A DNA stretch of 64,000 nt from Aphrocallistes beatrix (GCA_963281255.1 OY725501.1:3945674-4009673), one strand, 5' to 3'; positions 50,168-61,590 are shown, counted from the stretch's first letter. Translations and numbers: made by a program. Notes: generated by a model not told the origin, from the letters alone.

Positions 50168-50689
50168 ATGCACTCAGAAAAGAGGGAAATGAAGGACAGC
50201 AGTCTCTTCCTGAAGATCTCCGCTGTTATCAACGCCTTCTCGTTCGTTCCAGGACTAATCATGGCCTTCCTGCATCTGGCATTCTCTGTAGTTTTCCTTT
50301 CCAGACTAGGCCTACTCTCTGCTCCAGGAACTATAAATAGCATGAACCAGCAAAATTTCATTTTAGCCGCTCCACTTGGGTTTTTCGGTGGATACCTGCT
50401 CGCGGCGATTATTTCCATTTCCGCCTCGGTCCTTATCCTAAAACACAGTAAATGGACGCATGCCATTGCAGCGTTTCTGTTGCTATTCCCCACCTGCCTC
50501 TTAGGCATTGTCATCATCATAGACATCCTTGTGATTATTTTCTGGCACATGAGCAAGCTGCCAGATATCACCGACGTGTTCAGCATGTACGTAGGGTTCC
50601 TCCTCTCCATCATAATCGCATTCATTCAGTTCTGCTACCACGTGTACCTGGCTCAGCTCCTCAGGATGAAGGGAGCTGGTTGGTATTAG
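50168..50689 (+). CDS. Four-span membrane protein, 173 aa
   Basis: Single open frame with hydrophobic segments at about residues 13-44, 64-91, 95-126 and 136-165, short polar termini (MHSEKREMKDSS start, RMKGAGWY end) and few charged loops. The layout with both ends on the same side resembles MARVEL, SCAMP or secretory-carrier tetraspan proteins, but no diagnostic motif is visible, so the family is not assigned. The ATG follows a possible acceptor (TTTCATTAG, 50148), so a 5' leader intron is possible. Codon use and GC content are higher than in the surrounding DNA, which supports coding. It lies on the opposite strand to the BNIP3-like gene, tail to tail, 470 bp apart. Confidence 0.75.
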   Translation: MHSEKREMKDSSLFLKISAVINAFSFVPGLIMAFLHLAFSVVFLSRLGLLSAPGTINSMNQQNFILAAPLGFFGGYLLAAIISISASVLILKHSKWTHAIAAFLLLFPTCLLGIVIIIDILVIIFWHMSKLPDITDVFSMYVGFLLSIIIAFIQFCYHVYLAQLLRMKGAGWY

Positions 50690-51159
50690 TTGGACCTACT
50701 GTCCCACTCCATTCCATCTTTCCTCTCTACTTCTTTACTCAACTTACATTTCTATCCAATCAAAGGTTTTACTTTTAGGAACACCTCCCATTTTATTCTG
50801 TTTTTACTACCCATTTTGTCTATTTTAGTATATGTTCAATATTTTATCATAAAGTCATTATTTAGTTCATTAAATCTTTCCTGAAACCCATGATTTGATA
50901 TTAGCTGTACACTCAGGCTTGCTATTTGGGTTCTTTTATTTTGACACACCGAAACCTCGAAATTAGGTAAACCAAAATATGGCAATTCGTTATTAGTGAT
51001 TTTTTTAAAAAAGACCATAATGTACGGTCGGACACTGTGTATCGAATGTACTGATTAAATTTTAAAATACTTTCATCCAAACAATAAGATAAATACATTT
51101 ATTCAAGTCAAATTAATTACAACATTCAAAATAACTTGAAGAGTGAAGTCTATTTATAC
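50690..51159. other. Convergent 3' region
   Basis: AT-rich sequence between two convergent genes. No gene or element seen. Confidence 0.5.
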
Positions 51160-51594
51160 TCAAGAGAAAATGCGCCGATTGAGGAGAGCGCGCCCTCCAA
51201 TGAATAGTCCGAAAATGAAAACCAGAGAGTGCGAGAGCAGGAGTATGCATATAGTGTTCTTGTTGATAATCCCAGCCTTTTCATTGGTCGGCGGCTTTCC
51301 AGGCGCGGGCTCAGTGGCTAGGGGTATAAAAGGACCACTTACAGTGCTAGAGACTGTGGACTGTGATGTTGGGTCGAAAAGAGGAGGAGGGAGTGGTTCA
51401 CCTATAAACAAGAGATTTCATAAAAGCCAAACATTATCAAATAAAATATATTAATAACAAGTTCGAATTCCTTTGTACTCACTTGGTTTCTGTGTTTCTG
51501 GTTCTGAATCTTCACTTGACGCCTCCGCTAAGAGAGCTCTCACTTCTGATTGGCCGTCCGTCTCACCCTGAGATACTCTCTGATCTGAAGACAT
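51160..51594 (-). CDS. BNIP3-like tail-anchored membrane protein, two exons, about 117 aa
   Basis: Exon 1 is 51483-51594 (ATG at 51594) and exon 2 is 51160-51401; donor CCAA|GTGAGT and acceptor TTTATAG|GT give one open frame of 118 codons. The first half is acidic and Ser/Glu-rich, the middle is Pro/Ser/Thr-rich, and the only hydrophobic segment is near the C terminus: ILLLSHSLVFIFGLFIGGR, followed by a short basic end (NRRIFS). The SH pair with glycines 7 and 11 residues after the histidine reproduces the membrane helix of BNIP3/NIX mitophagy receptors, whose His-Ser pair and GxxxG pack the dimer in the outer mitochondrial membrane. No W/F/Y-xx-L LC3-binding motif is seen in the N-terminal part, and at 117 residues it is short for the family. 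Homology rests on the anchor only. Confidence 0.6.
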
Positions 51595-52535
51595 CTATCT
51601 GCAACCAATCAATTCTCGTTCTAGTCCAGATAAACTGAAATATTATTGAATTATGGAACAAAGGTGTTTCACAGTCAACATAAACTAACAAACGAATCAT
51701 GACAAGTTCATTTGTTTATTAACAAATTTTATTTGTATACATACATAACAAATAAAATCTATTAATAAACAAATTTAAAGATATAAAAAATATACAGAGT
51801 AAGAGTGCAACTTGCATTTTGCATTTCGTCAAAATATATATTAGAATTAGCATTTTCTAAAGCTTCTCTGAACTCGAATAAATTCGCAAGATTAATTAAA
51901 CTATTCTAACTATCTGAGCACTTGTGTATTGTAAACACGGAATGCTGACTTGACTAGAAATATTTCTTGAGTCAGTATTCCTGGTTTTTCGTAATATTAA
52001 ACCCCGCCAATGACCTGGGGTCCATTCTATTTATAGCATGGACCTCATATTTCTAAGGTTTCCCTGCCCAAATTACTTAACCGGAAATGAGTTAGCAAAA
52101 TCCATAGTACATTGATAGGTTTTGAAAGAAGAAATATTCCGAAATTTTCTCCTTGTTCTATCATGTGGAAATGAGAATGCTCTTGATACTGACAAATATT
52201 ACAAGAAACAAGTGGGAGTTCAAAGATAGCTTAGAACAGCGATTTTCAACCCTTTTTGGCTGTGGACCCTATAGCAATTTTCCTATATTCTGTGAACCCT
52301 TCCTATTAACCGTAATCCTGTGCCCCCCTGATATCTTCTGTGGACCACTAAGGGGTCCATAGACCCCAGGTTGGGAACCACTGGCTTAGAAAGACCACTT
52401 TTAGGCCCAACGATCCCAAAGTACTGCAGACAAATGCCCCACTTATTCCATTTAGTAATTCGTTATCAATTCCTAGCCTCAACAGCACTATAAATAGATT
52501 AATTTGTTATACAACATTGATACTATTAATAGATC
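51595..52535. other. Intergenic region with one hAT MITE
   Basis: AT-rich; contains ACAAATAAAAT-type runs near 51705-51780 and the hAT-like MITE at 52237-52383. No gene seen. Confidence 0.5.
52237..52383. mobile_element. hAT-type MITE, 147 bp, 8-bp target-site duplication
   Basis: Ends CAGCGATTTTCAACC and, inverted, CAGTGGTTCCCAACC, a typical hAT end. Flanked by a perfect 8-bp duplication GCTTAGAA at 52229-52236 and 52384-52391. A possible second end of this type is at 11439. Confidence 0.92.
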
Positions 52536-54635
52536 CTAAATGTATCCTGACTCCCTGAATACTCTATCTCCATAGCTACGGATACACTGGTCAATAATGT
52601 CAATTGCTGTTCGTAATCTTCTATTTATTGCATTCAAATGGTCAAAACTTAGAACTGGAAAAATTGGATCCTTCTCGAAGTGGTACATCAACTTCTTTGT
52701 CAGGTCATTTTCCTTAACTACGGATAGGATACGTTGGTATGTGGAGTTACGAAATCTACAGAGCTGTTGGAGGGGTTTGAGAATAATGAAATCATCTCTG
52801 AATGGATTCCCGAAACTCTTTCCGTTGTCAAGGAGAAGAATGCGATTTGATTCGAAGTTATCAGAAAACATCTCAAAGCTAAAATTAGAAATTCGATTCG
52901 TCAAAATTTTGAGGAAATTGAACAAATTGTCACTTTTAGGAAAAAATTCAACTCTATGAAGGATTCTATTTTTAACTTACTGGTGTCTGTCCATATTTCC
53001 GATCAGAAAATCAAACACAGCTGTTTCAGTCAAATCGAGGAGAACTCGGCCGGAATTGAAAGGAGCTAATCTTAGTAACTCCAGGCGGCATTTGAATTCT
53101 CTGTTCCAGCAAGGATGCTTGAAAGTTCTGAGTTGGAATTCAGTCGGAATCATTAGTGTAAGAGATCCTTCGAGGGTATTCCCTTTAAGAGATAGAATTC
53201 CTAAAATACCCAAATTAGACGAAAGCAAATAGAGCATGACATACCTGTGGCACAGACTGGTCGCGAGCTGTCGCAGTAGTGGCATATCCCATACACACAC
53301 ATGTTGCCAGTCTGCTCATCTCTATAAATAGTATCAGATAGCTTCTGTTCTGAAATTAGCTTTATCTGTTCCAAGTCAATCTTCCTACCAACCACTGGAG
53401 GCGCTCTGTACATTCCTAGACGTGATACACGTAACTATGGATACACAACTAATAAAAAATCCAGTTATCTGAATCCTAAACCGATATTTAACACATAATA
53501 ACTACCGAAGTATAAAAATAGCGCTGCTATTAATAGAAATGTGTCTCAGTCCCAACTAACCTAGAATTCTGGCCAAATGGAAGGCTGCGATCTCTCCATT
53601 GTGTCTATCCGCCCCTTTGTTCCCCGCCTCCTCGATGACGTGTCCTCTGCTGTACCACATGGGTCTGAACACTGCCACCTGCCCGCCAGCCAATAAGAAG
53701 CTGAGTTTCAGCTGTGATCCCAATTTCCCCGCCTCCACAGCTGTTATTTCTGCCTCTCTAGACAGGAAGTGAAGCAGTTCTGACATCTGATGGGAAGAGG
53801 ATTGTCTAGGTGTGAAAAGTGTCCCATCCTTCTGTACCCATGTGTGCCACATGTTCCATAGCCTCACTGCCGTCTCTATAATATTGCTCGTAATGTTTGA
53901 CAGAAAGGAAATGATAGGAACCAGGCTACCCGTCCAACTCCAAAATGGAATGTGACGATTTCTATGCATTTTGGATGAGATATCTGTAAGAACACTACGA
54001 AAACCAGGATTTTCTGTTGATTTGGTAGTTGACTTAGTAATAGCTGATTTGTGGTACGAGTTGACTGCATACATGCCAACCTGAGCCATGATAAGAGCGG
54101 GACTCAGCGTTGAATTTGGCGGGACATGGCGGGACGCAATAGAAATGTACTATACATAGAATTAAAAAAGCGGGACATAATGGGGAAATTTCATGTAAAA
54201 GCGGGACACTCGTAAAAATTAGCTCAATAGAAGAGTGAAAAAAGCGGGACAGTTGGCAAGTATGTGACTGGTATCCAAATAATACGATTACATTATGTTC
54301 ACCCCGATTCGGACTAGGAATTTTGCTAACTCATTTCCGGTTAAGTCATTTTGAGCGGGGAAACCCTAAAAAGATCCTATAAATAGAAAATACCCCCAAG
54401 GCTATTAATATGTTCTTGAATGAGATTGTAATTGATCGAAAATTGGTAGGATACACATTAAAAATCAATTCTCGCCTTTTTTATCACTGATAGAAATGAG
54501 ATTTATATTTTGTGTTGAGGTCTCGATAAGTGGTATATCTGAGTGTCTTGCATTCCAAATGCCCCGTAGCGCTGTCAAGATGAATAATAACAGGATCAAG
54601 CTGCAAAACAAAACTACTCGAAGCTTAGTCTTCAT
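52536..54635 (-). CDS. FAM20B-like: FAM20-family secretory-pathway kinase, closest to FAM20B (glycosaminoglycan xylose kinase), about 461 aa
   Basis: Five exons (minus): 54488-54635, 53561-54064, 53245-53415, 52981-53200, 52536-52878; 1386 nt in one frame. Exon 1 encodes a type II signal anchor (residues 7-22, VVLFCSLILLLFILTA). Later: YSRGH, DRHNGEIAAFHLARILG, then APPVVGR, the cysteine-rich CVYGICHYC and CATG, and TAVFDFLIGNMDRHHF with LLLDNGKSFGNP. The MDRH aspartate is the catalytic residue of the family and the DNG aspartate binds metal; the glutamate of GEIAAF is also kept. FAM20B phosphorylates the linkage-region xylose of proteoglycans in the Golgi. The lysine usual in the FKP strand is arginine here (VFRPM). 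The exon-1 donor (ATCA|GTGATA) is weak and is the least certain junction. A MITE (54068-54264) fills intron 1. Confidence 0.85.
54068..54264. mobile_element. MITE in intron 1 of the FAM20-like gene, 197 bp
   Basis: Inverted ends CATACATGCCAAC and GTTGGCAAGTATG with inner AGCGGGACA motifs. On the minus strand its end abuts the exon-2 acceptor (ATGCAG at 54065-54070). Confidence 0.8.
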
Positions 54636-55066
54636 CTTAAAATAGAATTACAAAACGGTATTTATAGAACAATATCAACACCCACTACTCCATACAAACA
54701 CACTAGACTTATTCACTGGGAATGTCCAGATTATTCTATCGAACTAGAAAAGCTCAAAACCACTGTTTCAGATGGATTGATTTCTTAAAAAGATTTAGAA
54801 TCGTTTTAACATAGCTCACAATTGCTGGAATTTTGAAAACAAAGGACAGGATTTTGGCTTTCTTGCAACTTTAACACTTTTAATTTAACCCATTTTTTAA
54901 AAAAAATTTAAAAATTTAACCCGCTGGGTACAAACAAATTTATTTTTAGGTGCATTTGTCAATAAAAACAATTCTATATTATTGTATTTATATCTTCCAT
55001 TCATGAATCGAATAATCCACTTCTATTACTAGCAAAGTGAACAGAGGAGTCATTTAAATATATACA
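54636..55066. other. Upstream region of the FAM20-like gene
   Basis: AT-rich; no clear promoter box, gene or element seen before the foldback transposon. Confidence 0.5.
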
Positions 55067-55075
55067 GGAAAATGG
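55067..55075. repeat. Left target-site duplication of the foldback transposon
   Basis: GGAAAATGG, identical to 61552-61560. Nine bp is the usual length for the Mutator superfamily. Confidence 0.93.
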
Positions 55076-56160
55076 ATGGGTGTGAAGTTAGCAGCACGTT
55101 CAGCAGCGAAAAGTGAGCAAGATATAATTAGTCCCAGTTTCACAGTGCCTTGTAGGATCTTGATCAAATTTGAAACAGAACATTATAAGCGAGGTAGCTT
55201 TGTGTTATTTTAATATCTAACGGCTACTGATTAAAACCACTTGACAATGACGATGCAAATTTGATGAAATTTCTATAGGATTTCAGTATAGCGCAAAGTG
55301 AGCAGGGTATAACTAGTTCTAGTTTCGCAGTACCTTGTAGGATCTTGGCCAAATTTGAGACAGGACATTATGAGCGAGGTAGCTTTGTGTCATTTTAATA
55401 TCTAACACCTCCCGATTAAAACCACTTGGCAATGACGATGCAAATTTGATGAAATTTCTATAGGATTTCAGTATAGCTCAAAGTGAGCAGGGTATAACTA
55501 GTTCTAGTTTCGCAGTACCTTGTAGGATCTTGGCCAAATTTGAGACAGGACATTATGAGCGAGGTAGCTTTGTGTCATTTTAATATCTAACACCTCCCGA
55601 TTAAAACCACTTGACAATGACGATGCAAATTTGATGAAATTTCTATAGGATTTCAGTATAGCTCAAAGTGAGCAGGGTATAACTAGTTCTAGTTTCGCAG
55701 TGCCTTGTAGGATCTTGGTCAAATTTGAGACAGGACATTATGAGCGAGGTAGCTTTGTGTCATTTTAATATCTAACGGCTACTGATTAAAACCACTTGAC
55801 AATGACGATGCAAATTTGATGAAATTTCTATAAGATTTCAGTATAGCTCAAAGTGAGCAGGGTATAACTAGTTCTAGTTTCACAGTACCTTGTGGGATCT
55901 TGATCAAATTTGAAATAGAACATTATGAGCGAGGTAGCTTTGTGTCATTTTAATATCTAACACCTCCTGATTAAAACCACTTGACAATGACGATGCAAAT
56001 TTGATGAAATTTCTATAGGATTTCAGTATAGCTCAAAGTGAGCAGGGTATAACTAGTTCTAGTTTCGCAGTACCTTGTAGGATCTTGGCCAAATTTGAGA
56101 CAAGACATTATGAGTGAGGTAGCTTTGTGTCATTTTAATATCTAACACCTCTCTATTGAA
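55076..56160. repeat. Left foldback arm: tandem ~185-bp units
   Basis: Marker AGCGAGGTAGCTTTGTGT recurs near 55189, 55374, 55559, 55743, 55927 and 56113. Units alternate between CACCTCCCGATTAAAACC and CGGCTACTGATTAAAACC variants. Confidence 0.93.
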
Positions 56161-56775
56161 AAATATTGCGACAACAGTCACCTGATATTTCAAAGCCAAA
56201 TGTGACCATGACCAACCGTTGGGTCATGACGTCATTAGAATTGAATACATACGAGTATAATATAAGTGTTAATTCATGATATTAAATTCTACAAATTACT
56301 AATAGTGCTTCCGATCTTCTGGAATTTCAATGTGCAGAGGAAACCTGGAATCCATACAGTTTAATGCGATGATTTCGAGTCTTGGTCAAACCTGTTTATG
56401 ATTATTGTCCAACAAATTTATGAATTCACCACAGAGCTGAGATTAACATCCAGTGAAACCAAAACTTAGTTTTCCGCGGATGATGATGAATATGTACTAA
56501 TATAATATAACTAATTAATTGATATCACTTATGATTAGCCAATGCGAAAATAAATGTAATATGGTTTCAAATGAAAATAGCATATTTCCAAAATATAGTC
56601 ATATTTAAATGATAAAACTATCTAAAATCAATAAAATTTGATACTTATACAATTCACTGTCAACAAATCGATTTGGTTCATTTGATGTCTGCAGATTACT
56701 CGAATGGTCAGTTTTTATTCTTAGGATTTCCATCATAGCTAAATAGATTTTAAAATTCTTTTTTTTTAATTTTAG
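56161..56775. other. Transposon interior 5' of the ORF
   Basis: Non-repetitive AT-rich DNA between the left arm and the main exon. A TTTTAATTTTAG acceptor at 56775 suggests a 5' exon here, but I could not fix it. Promoter not identified. Confidence 0.45.
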
Positions 56776-59700
56776 AAGATGATGATAACAAATTTATCAT
56801 TTGTCAGAATCTACCGTCGAAGATACTAAATGCTTTATCGAAATTTGAATTGTGTGAATTCACTGTACTGGAAAATCTTAGCCTGACTAGAAATTGGCGT
56901 AATCCGTTTGGTTTCTGGGGAAAGCTCGCAAAGATGGTATATGGTCGAAATCGTCTAGAACTACGAGCAAAGCTTATGAATATATGGCGCAACAACAGAT
57001 ACAACATTCAATCACAGGTTCAAACAAATTTTATCACTACATCCTTACCTATAAGTATTAAATTTTCTGATCTACCGTGTGAAATTTCTTCAGATTTTGT
57101 AAGTATATCGTGTCCAAGTTCGCCATTAGCAGAAAATAATTTTCGTGATGATGCAATCTTATCAAATAGGAATGATGCAACCCATGAGATTGAACAAGGC
57201 GAAATTCATTTAACAATGCATGAATGGTTAATAATCTCAAAGTTTTTGGAAATTAAGAACAAATTAGAACCAGAATGGACAAACATATTGAATGAAAAGA
57301 TGTCAATGAAATATCCATTTTGTGTACTAAAGTTCTTATATCATAGGATTAATAAGAATAGTACAAATAGCAATAAATGCTCTTTTCTTGTAGCTGCCGC
57401 AATTTGCAAATTTAGCGATTGTTTTAAGTTCAAGTTTATAATGGAAGAACCTGAAACGAATGCAAATAATGTTTTCGTAATTACATATTTTGTCACTGGA
57501 TCAATTTCAAAAGATCATTTCGCGAATCATGTATCACAAAGCCGTCATTTAGCAGGCGAGAGAAGGGAAACTATATCTGAACAACTCGAGAATAGAAGTG
57601 TTTCAAATTTCCATTATTCTCTGTTCACTAAACCTGACATTTTTACTGCTGCGAAACATGGTAACTTTAATTCTTTGCATTCAACTGATGTACTCAGAAA
57701 AGTAAAATCCCAACACATGTCAAAATCCAGGTTTAACAATGACATGTGGCAAGACATAGTCAGTACCCAACTATCTTTTAAAAGCACTATCATAGGTGAC
57801 AAAATGAATGGTTATATTCAAACAATATCCCATACTCCATTCGTAATTCACTTGTATAGCGAAGAACAAATCTCTTTATTGAAATACTTGGAGAAGAAAA
57901 GTTTGACATTTCATCTTGATGCAACTGGCTCGGTCGTTAGAAAGTTAGAGAAGTCTCAAGATAGAATACTCTACTATGCGCTATCTGTTCAACATCCTGA
58001 ATCCCGTGTAAGCCCAATTCCACTTGCAGAAATGATATCAAGCAAACAAACAAATGTGGAAATATCACATTTTCTTAAGCAGTGGCTATATGATGTCAAG
58101 AAAGTTACAAACAGTGAAGTTACACCAAGTCAAGTAGAAGTTGATTATAGCTGGGCAATGTTGCACAGCGTTTGCAATAGTTTCAATAAACAAACTCTAG
58201 AAGATTATCTGGCTACATCTTGGCAAGTTATTCATACTCCAAAATCGACCAAACCCCCGAAAACGATCATTCACATATGTTCAGCACACATCATGAACCG
58301 CTTAAGCTACAAACTCAGCCGTAAATTTAGAATCGATCAACTACGAAAAAGAAAAGTCATGTTTATAATGGCACGATTTGTTAGCTGTACAGCGTTAGAC
58401 GAACTGAAGCAACTTTTTGTTGCATTATGTATCACAAGTCTAGCTAAAAAGTATTACCCAGAAATTGAGGATTTTTTTCATAAGCTTGACAATGCCATTA
58501 GCCTAAGTAATGACGAATATAATATTGATCTGGAATATTTGGAAGACCTTGATGAAGAACTAGACAATAATTTGGGAGATAGCAATACCTATAAAACAAG
58601 ATCACCATTTGGTATCTATTTTCAGAGCGAACTAAACAAATGCACACAATTTATTACTGAATTAGAGAAGAAAAAACGGACCGACCATTGCAAGGAAAAC
58701 ATACACTTTCTACCGAGTCTACCCACATTCTTAGTAACACATTACATGCCCATATGTTCCCTCTGGTCAGGAATCATATTAGGTCCGAATTTATTTCCAA
58801 ATAGTGCAAGAATTACATTTACAAATGCGGTCGCTGAGAACTGGATGAGAATTGTCAAAATTACAATATTACAAAACGAATCCAAACTAAGGCCGGGAGA
58901 TTTTATTCGTAAAATACGCGAAGGCATTGTCGGTAGAATCAGAGCATTTCGGTTTGCATTCGAACCATTAAGTGATAAAATTATAAAAAGAAGAAAAATA
59001 AAATTCAGAAGCGATGATCAAATAGAAGAAATTTGGGCGAAAAAAAAAAAGAAGCGAAGTTATTTTGAACCTGGAAAGGTTTCAACTTCTCAACCACTAT
59101 CCAATCGAATCCCTGTCATCCCTCCTTGTTCTGAATGCCTATCTACAAGTGATCGCAATCCTTCAGCTGAACTTAAACCAATCGGAAAAAGTGGAGCAAT
59201 GCATTATGATGATAGCCTTGATGACGAACCTATCTCCGTTGAAGGGATTACATTCTTTTATCACGGAAATTTCAAGCCAGTAACACAAAGCTGGCAGAAA
59301 GAAAAATGCAAATTTCTGCAAATGACGTATACAAAGGGTGTTTTGTATAAGAACGAAGCTATTGAAAAATCCCTGGAAATTCGACAGCTAATACCTTCTA
59401 GAGAGAAAAGAATCTCACCAGATGGCAATTGCCTATTTAGATCACTCTCTTACGTAATTGCAGGGACAGATAGCTACCACCAACAAATAAGAGGGCTCTT
59501 AATACAAAAAATGAAAGGAGAATATAGAGAAACATGCTCCAAGTATTGTAAAGCTCGAAATGATTTGCTACCCGAAGCGCGTTGCAACACAATAGAAGAA
59601 TATCTCAAAATAAGCTTGATGGACCGATTAGGATCTTGGGGTACTGACTTAGAAATATTCTTAGCAGCACAGATCCTAGGTACTGACATTTTTGTCTACA

Positions 59701-59879
59701 AAGATGAAAGCAAATGTTGGATGAAATTTTCAGGGTATGGGTTCAATGATAAACATTCTTCTCATAACCTGACAGAGACTAGGATTTACCTGAGATTGTT
59801 TAGAGATCATTTTCAACCGGTAATACAGGTGAAAGAAGTTGGAAGCATACAAATTGGATCACAAACCAAACTAATTTGA
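56776..59879 (+). CDS. Transposase with C-terminal OTU cysteine-protease domain, about 1030 aa
   Basis: The frame is open from an acceptor at 56775 (ATTTTAG|AAGATGATG) to a TGA at 59877-59879; there is no ATG before about 56935, so a short 5' exon is likely. Counting from the TTG at 56850: catalytic-type aspartates in FHLDATGS (357) and VEVDYSWAML (432), a cysteine-histidine pair in ICSAHIMNRL, and glutamate in AVAENWMRIVK (663) fit a DDE transposase of the MULE type. A basic run (KKKKKR, near 735) may be a nuclear signal. The OTU domain follows: PDGNCLFRSLS with Asp858 and Cys861 and a C-terminal YLRLFRDHFQP with His987, the catalytic triad of ubiquitin-removing OTU proteases. All catalytic residues look intact. 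How the OTU helps the element is unknown. Confidence 0.87.
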
Positions 59880-60066
59880 TCATTTAGGATGAAAATGTTA
59901 GTTAACGATATTTACATGTACAAGGATTAGCCTTGACATACATTAGGATAGCGAATTGTGAAATTAGAAGCTATAGAATCATCTAAATGTGTTATATTGT
60001 TAGTCAGTAATCAATTCAATAATTTCACATTGCAAACTAACTATAGTGAGTTAAATAGAAATGTCC
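59880..60066. other. Transposon interior 3' of the ORF
   Basis: 187 bp of AT-rich sequence between stop codon and right arm. No clear polyadenylation signal seen. Confidence 0.5.
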
Positions 60067-61551
60067 AATTTTTGCATCGTCATTGTCATGTGGTTTTAAT
60101 CGGGAGGTGTTAGATATTAAAATGACACAAAGCTACCTCGCTCATAATGTCCTGTCTCAAATTTGACCAAGATCCCACAAGGCACTGCGAAACTAGAACT
60201 AGTTATACCCTGCTCACTTTTGAGCTATACTGAAATCCTATAGAAATATCATCAAATTTGCACCGTCATTGTCATGTGGTTTTAATCAGGAGGTGTTAGG
60301 TATTAAAATGACACAAAGCTACCTCGCTCATAATGTCCTGTCTCAAATTTGACCAAGATCCCACAAGGCACTGCGAAACTAGAACTAGTTATACCCTGCT
60401 CACTTTTGAGCTATACTGAAATCCTATAGAAATATCATCAAATTTGCACCGTCATTGTCATGTGGTTTTAATCAGGAAGTGTTAGGTATTAAAATGACAC
60501 AAAGCTACCTCGCTCATAATGTCCTGTCTCAAATTTGACCAAGATCCCACAAGGCACTGCGAAACTAGAACTAGTTATACCCTGCTCACTTTGAGCTATA
60601 CTGAAATCCTATAGAAATTTCATCAAATTTGCATCGTCATTGCCAAGTGGTTTTAATCGGGAGGTGTTAGATATTAAAATGACACAAAGCTACCTCGCTC
60701 ATAATGTCCTGTCTCAAATTTGGCCAAGATCCCACAAGGCACTGCGAAACTAGAACTAGTTATACCCTGCTCACTTTGAGCTATACTGAAATCCTATAGA
60801 AATTTCATCAAATTTGCATCGTCATTGTCAAGTGGTTTTAATCAGTAGCCGTTAGATATTAAAATGACACAAAGCTACCTCGCTCATAATGTCCTGTCTC
60901 AAATTTGGCCAAGATCCCACAAGGCACTGCGAAACTAGAACTAGTTATACCCTGCTCACTTTGCGCTATACTGAAATCCTATAGAAATTTCATCAAATTT
61001 GCATCGTCATTGTCAAGTGGTTTTAATCAGTAGCCGTTAGATATTAAAATGACACAAAGCTACCTCGCTCATAATGTCCTGTCTCAAATTTGGCCAAGAT
61101 CCCACAAGGCACTGCGAAACTAGAACTAGTTAGACCCTGCTCACTTTGAGCTATACTGAAATCCTATAGAAATTTCATCAAATTTGCATCGTCATTGTCA
61201 AGTGGTTTTAATCAGTAGCCGTTAGATATTAAAATGACACAAAGCTACCTCGCTCATAATGTCCTGTCTCAAATTTGGCCAAGATCCCACAAGGCACTGC
61301 GAAACTAGAACTAGTTATACCCTGCTCACTTTGAGCTATACTGAAATCCTATAGAAATTTCATCAAATTTGCATCGTCATTGTCAAGTGGTTTTAATCAG
61401 TAGCCGTTAGATATTAAAATGACACAAAGCTACCTCGCTTATAATGTTCTGTTTCAAATTTGATCAAGATCCTACTAGGCACTGTGAAACTGGGACTAAT
61501 TATACCCTGCTCACTTTTCGCTGCTGAACGTGCTGCTAACTTCACACCCAT
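60067..61551. repeat. Right foldback arm: tandem ~185-bp units, inverted
   Basis: About eight units with marker ACACAAAGCTACCTCGCT, reverse complement of the left-arm unit. The three inner units carry CATGTGGTTTTAAT and GATCCCACAAGG variants, so inner units were amplified separately from outer ones. Confidence 0.93.
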
Positions 61552-61560
61552 GGAAAATGG
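61552..61560. repeat. Right target-site duplication of the foldback transposon
   Basis: GGAAAATGG, identical to 55067-55075. Confidence 0.93.
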
Positions 61561-61590
61561 CCACATGTGAAAAGTGAAGATTTTAAACTA

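Larger units (their letters stand above)
55076..61551. mobile_element. Autonomous-type foldback MULE-like transposon, 6476 bp
   Basis: Begins ATGGGTGTGAAGTTAGCAGC and ends with its reverse complement. Left arm 55076-56160 and right arm 60067-61551 are inverted copies built from tandem units of about 185 bp: about six on the left and eight on the right, with small differences between units. Between them is one long plus-strand ORF for a transposase with an OTU domain. A perfect 9-bp duplication flanks it. Long inverted repeats made of tandem units are the mark of foldback elements such as Drosophila FB-NOF, which belong to the Mutator superfamily; the class is assigned by this plan and the duplication length. 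The unbroken ORF and identical duplications suggest recent insertion and possible activity. Confidence 0.9.

Noticed and set aside
49920..50192. ORF overlapping the start of the four-span protein
   Set aside because: Its first part lies in the dispersed repeat end and its frame differs from the four-span protein.
51143..51454. Plus-strand ORF of 103 codons at 51.1-51.4 kb
   Set aside because: It is antisense of the BNIP3-like exon 2, which has a matching splice partner and membrane anchor.
55076..56160. Regular tandem repeats considered as a CRISPR-like array or satellite
   Set aside because: Units of about 185 bp without unique spacers, mirrored by an inverted array around a transposase ORF; they are transposon arms in a eukaryotic genome.
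56804..57007. Minus-strand ORFs inside the transposase (also 57058, 57614, 58742, 59474)
   Set aside because: Shadows of the long plus-strand coding frame.
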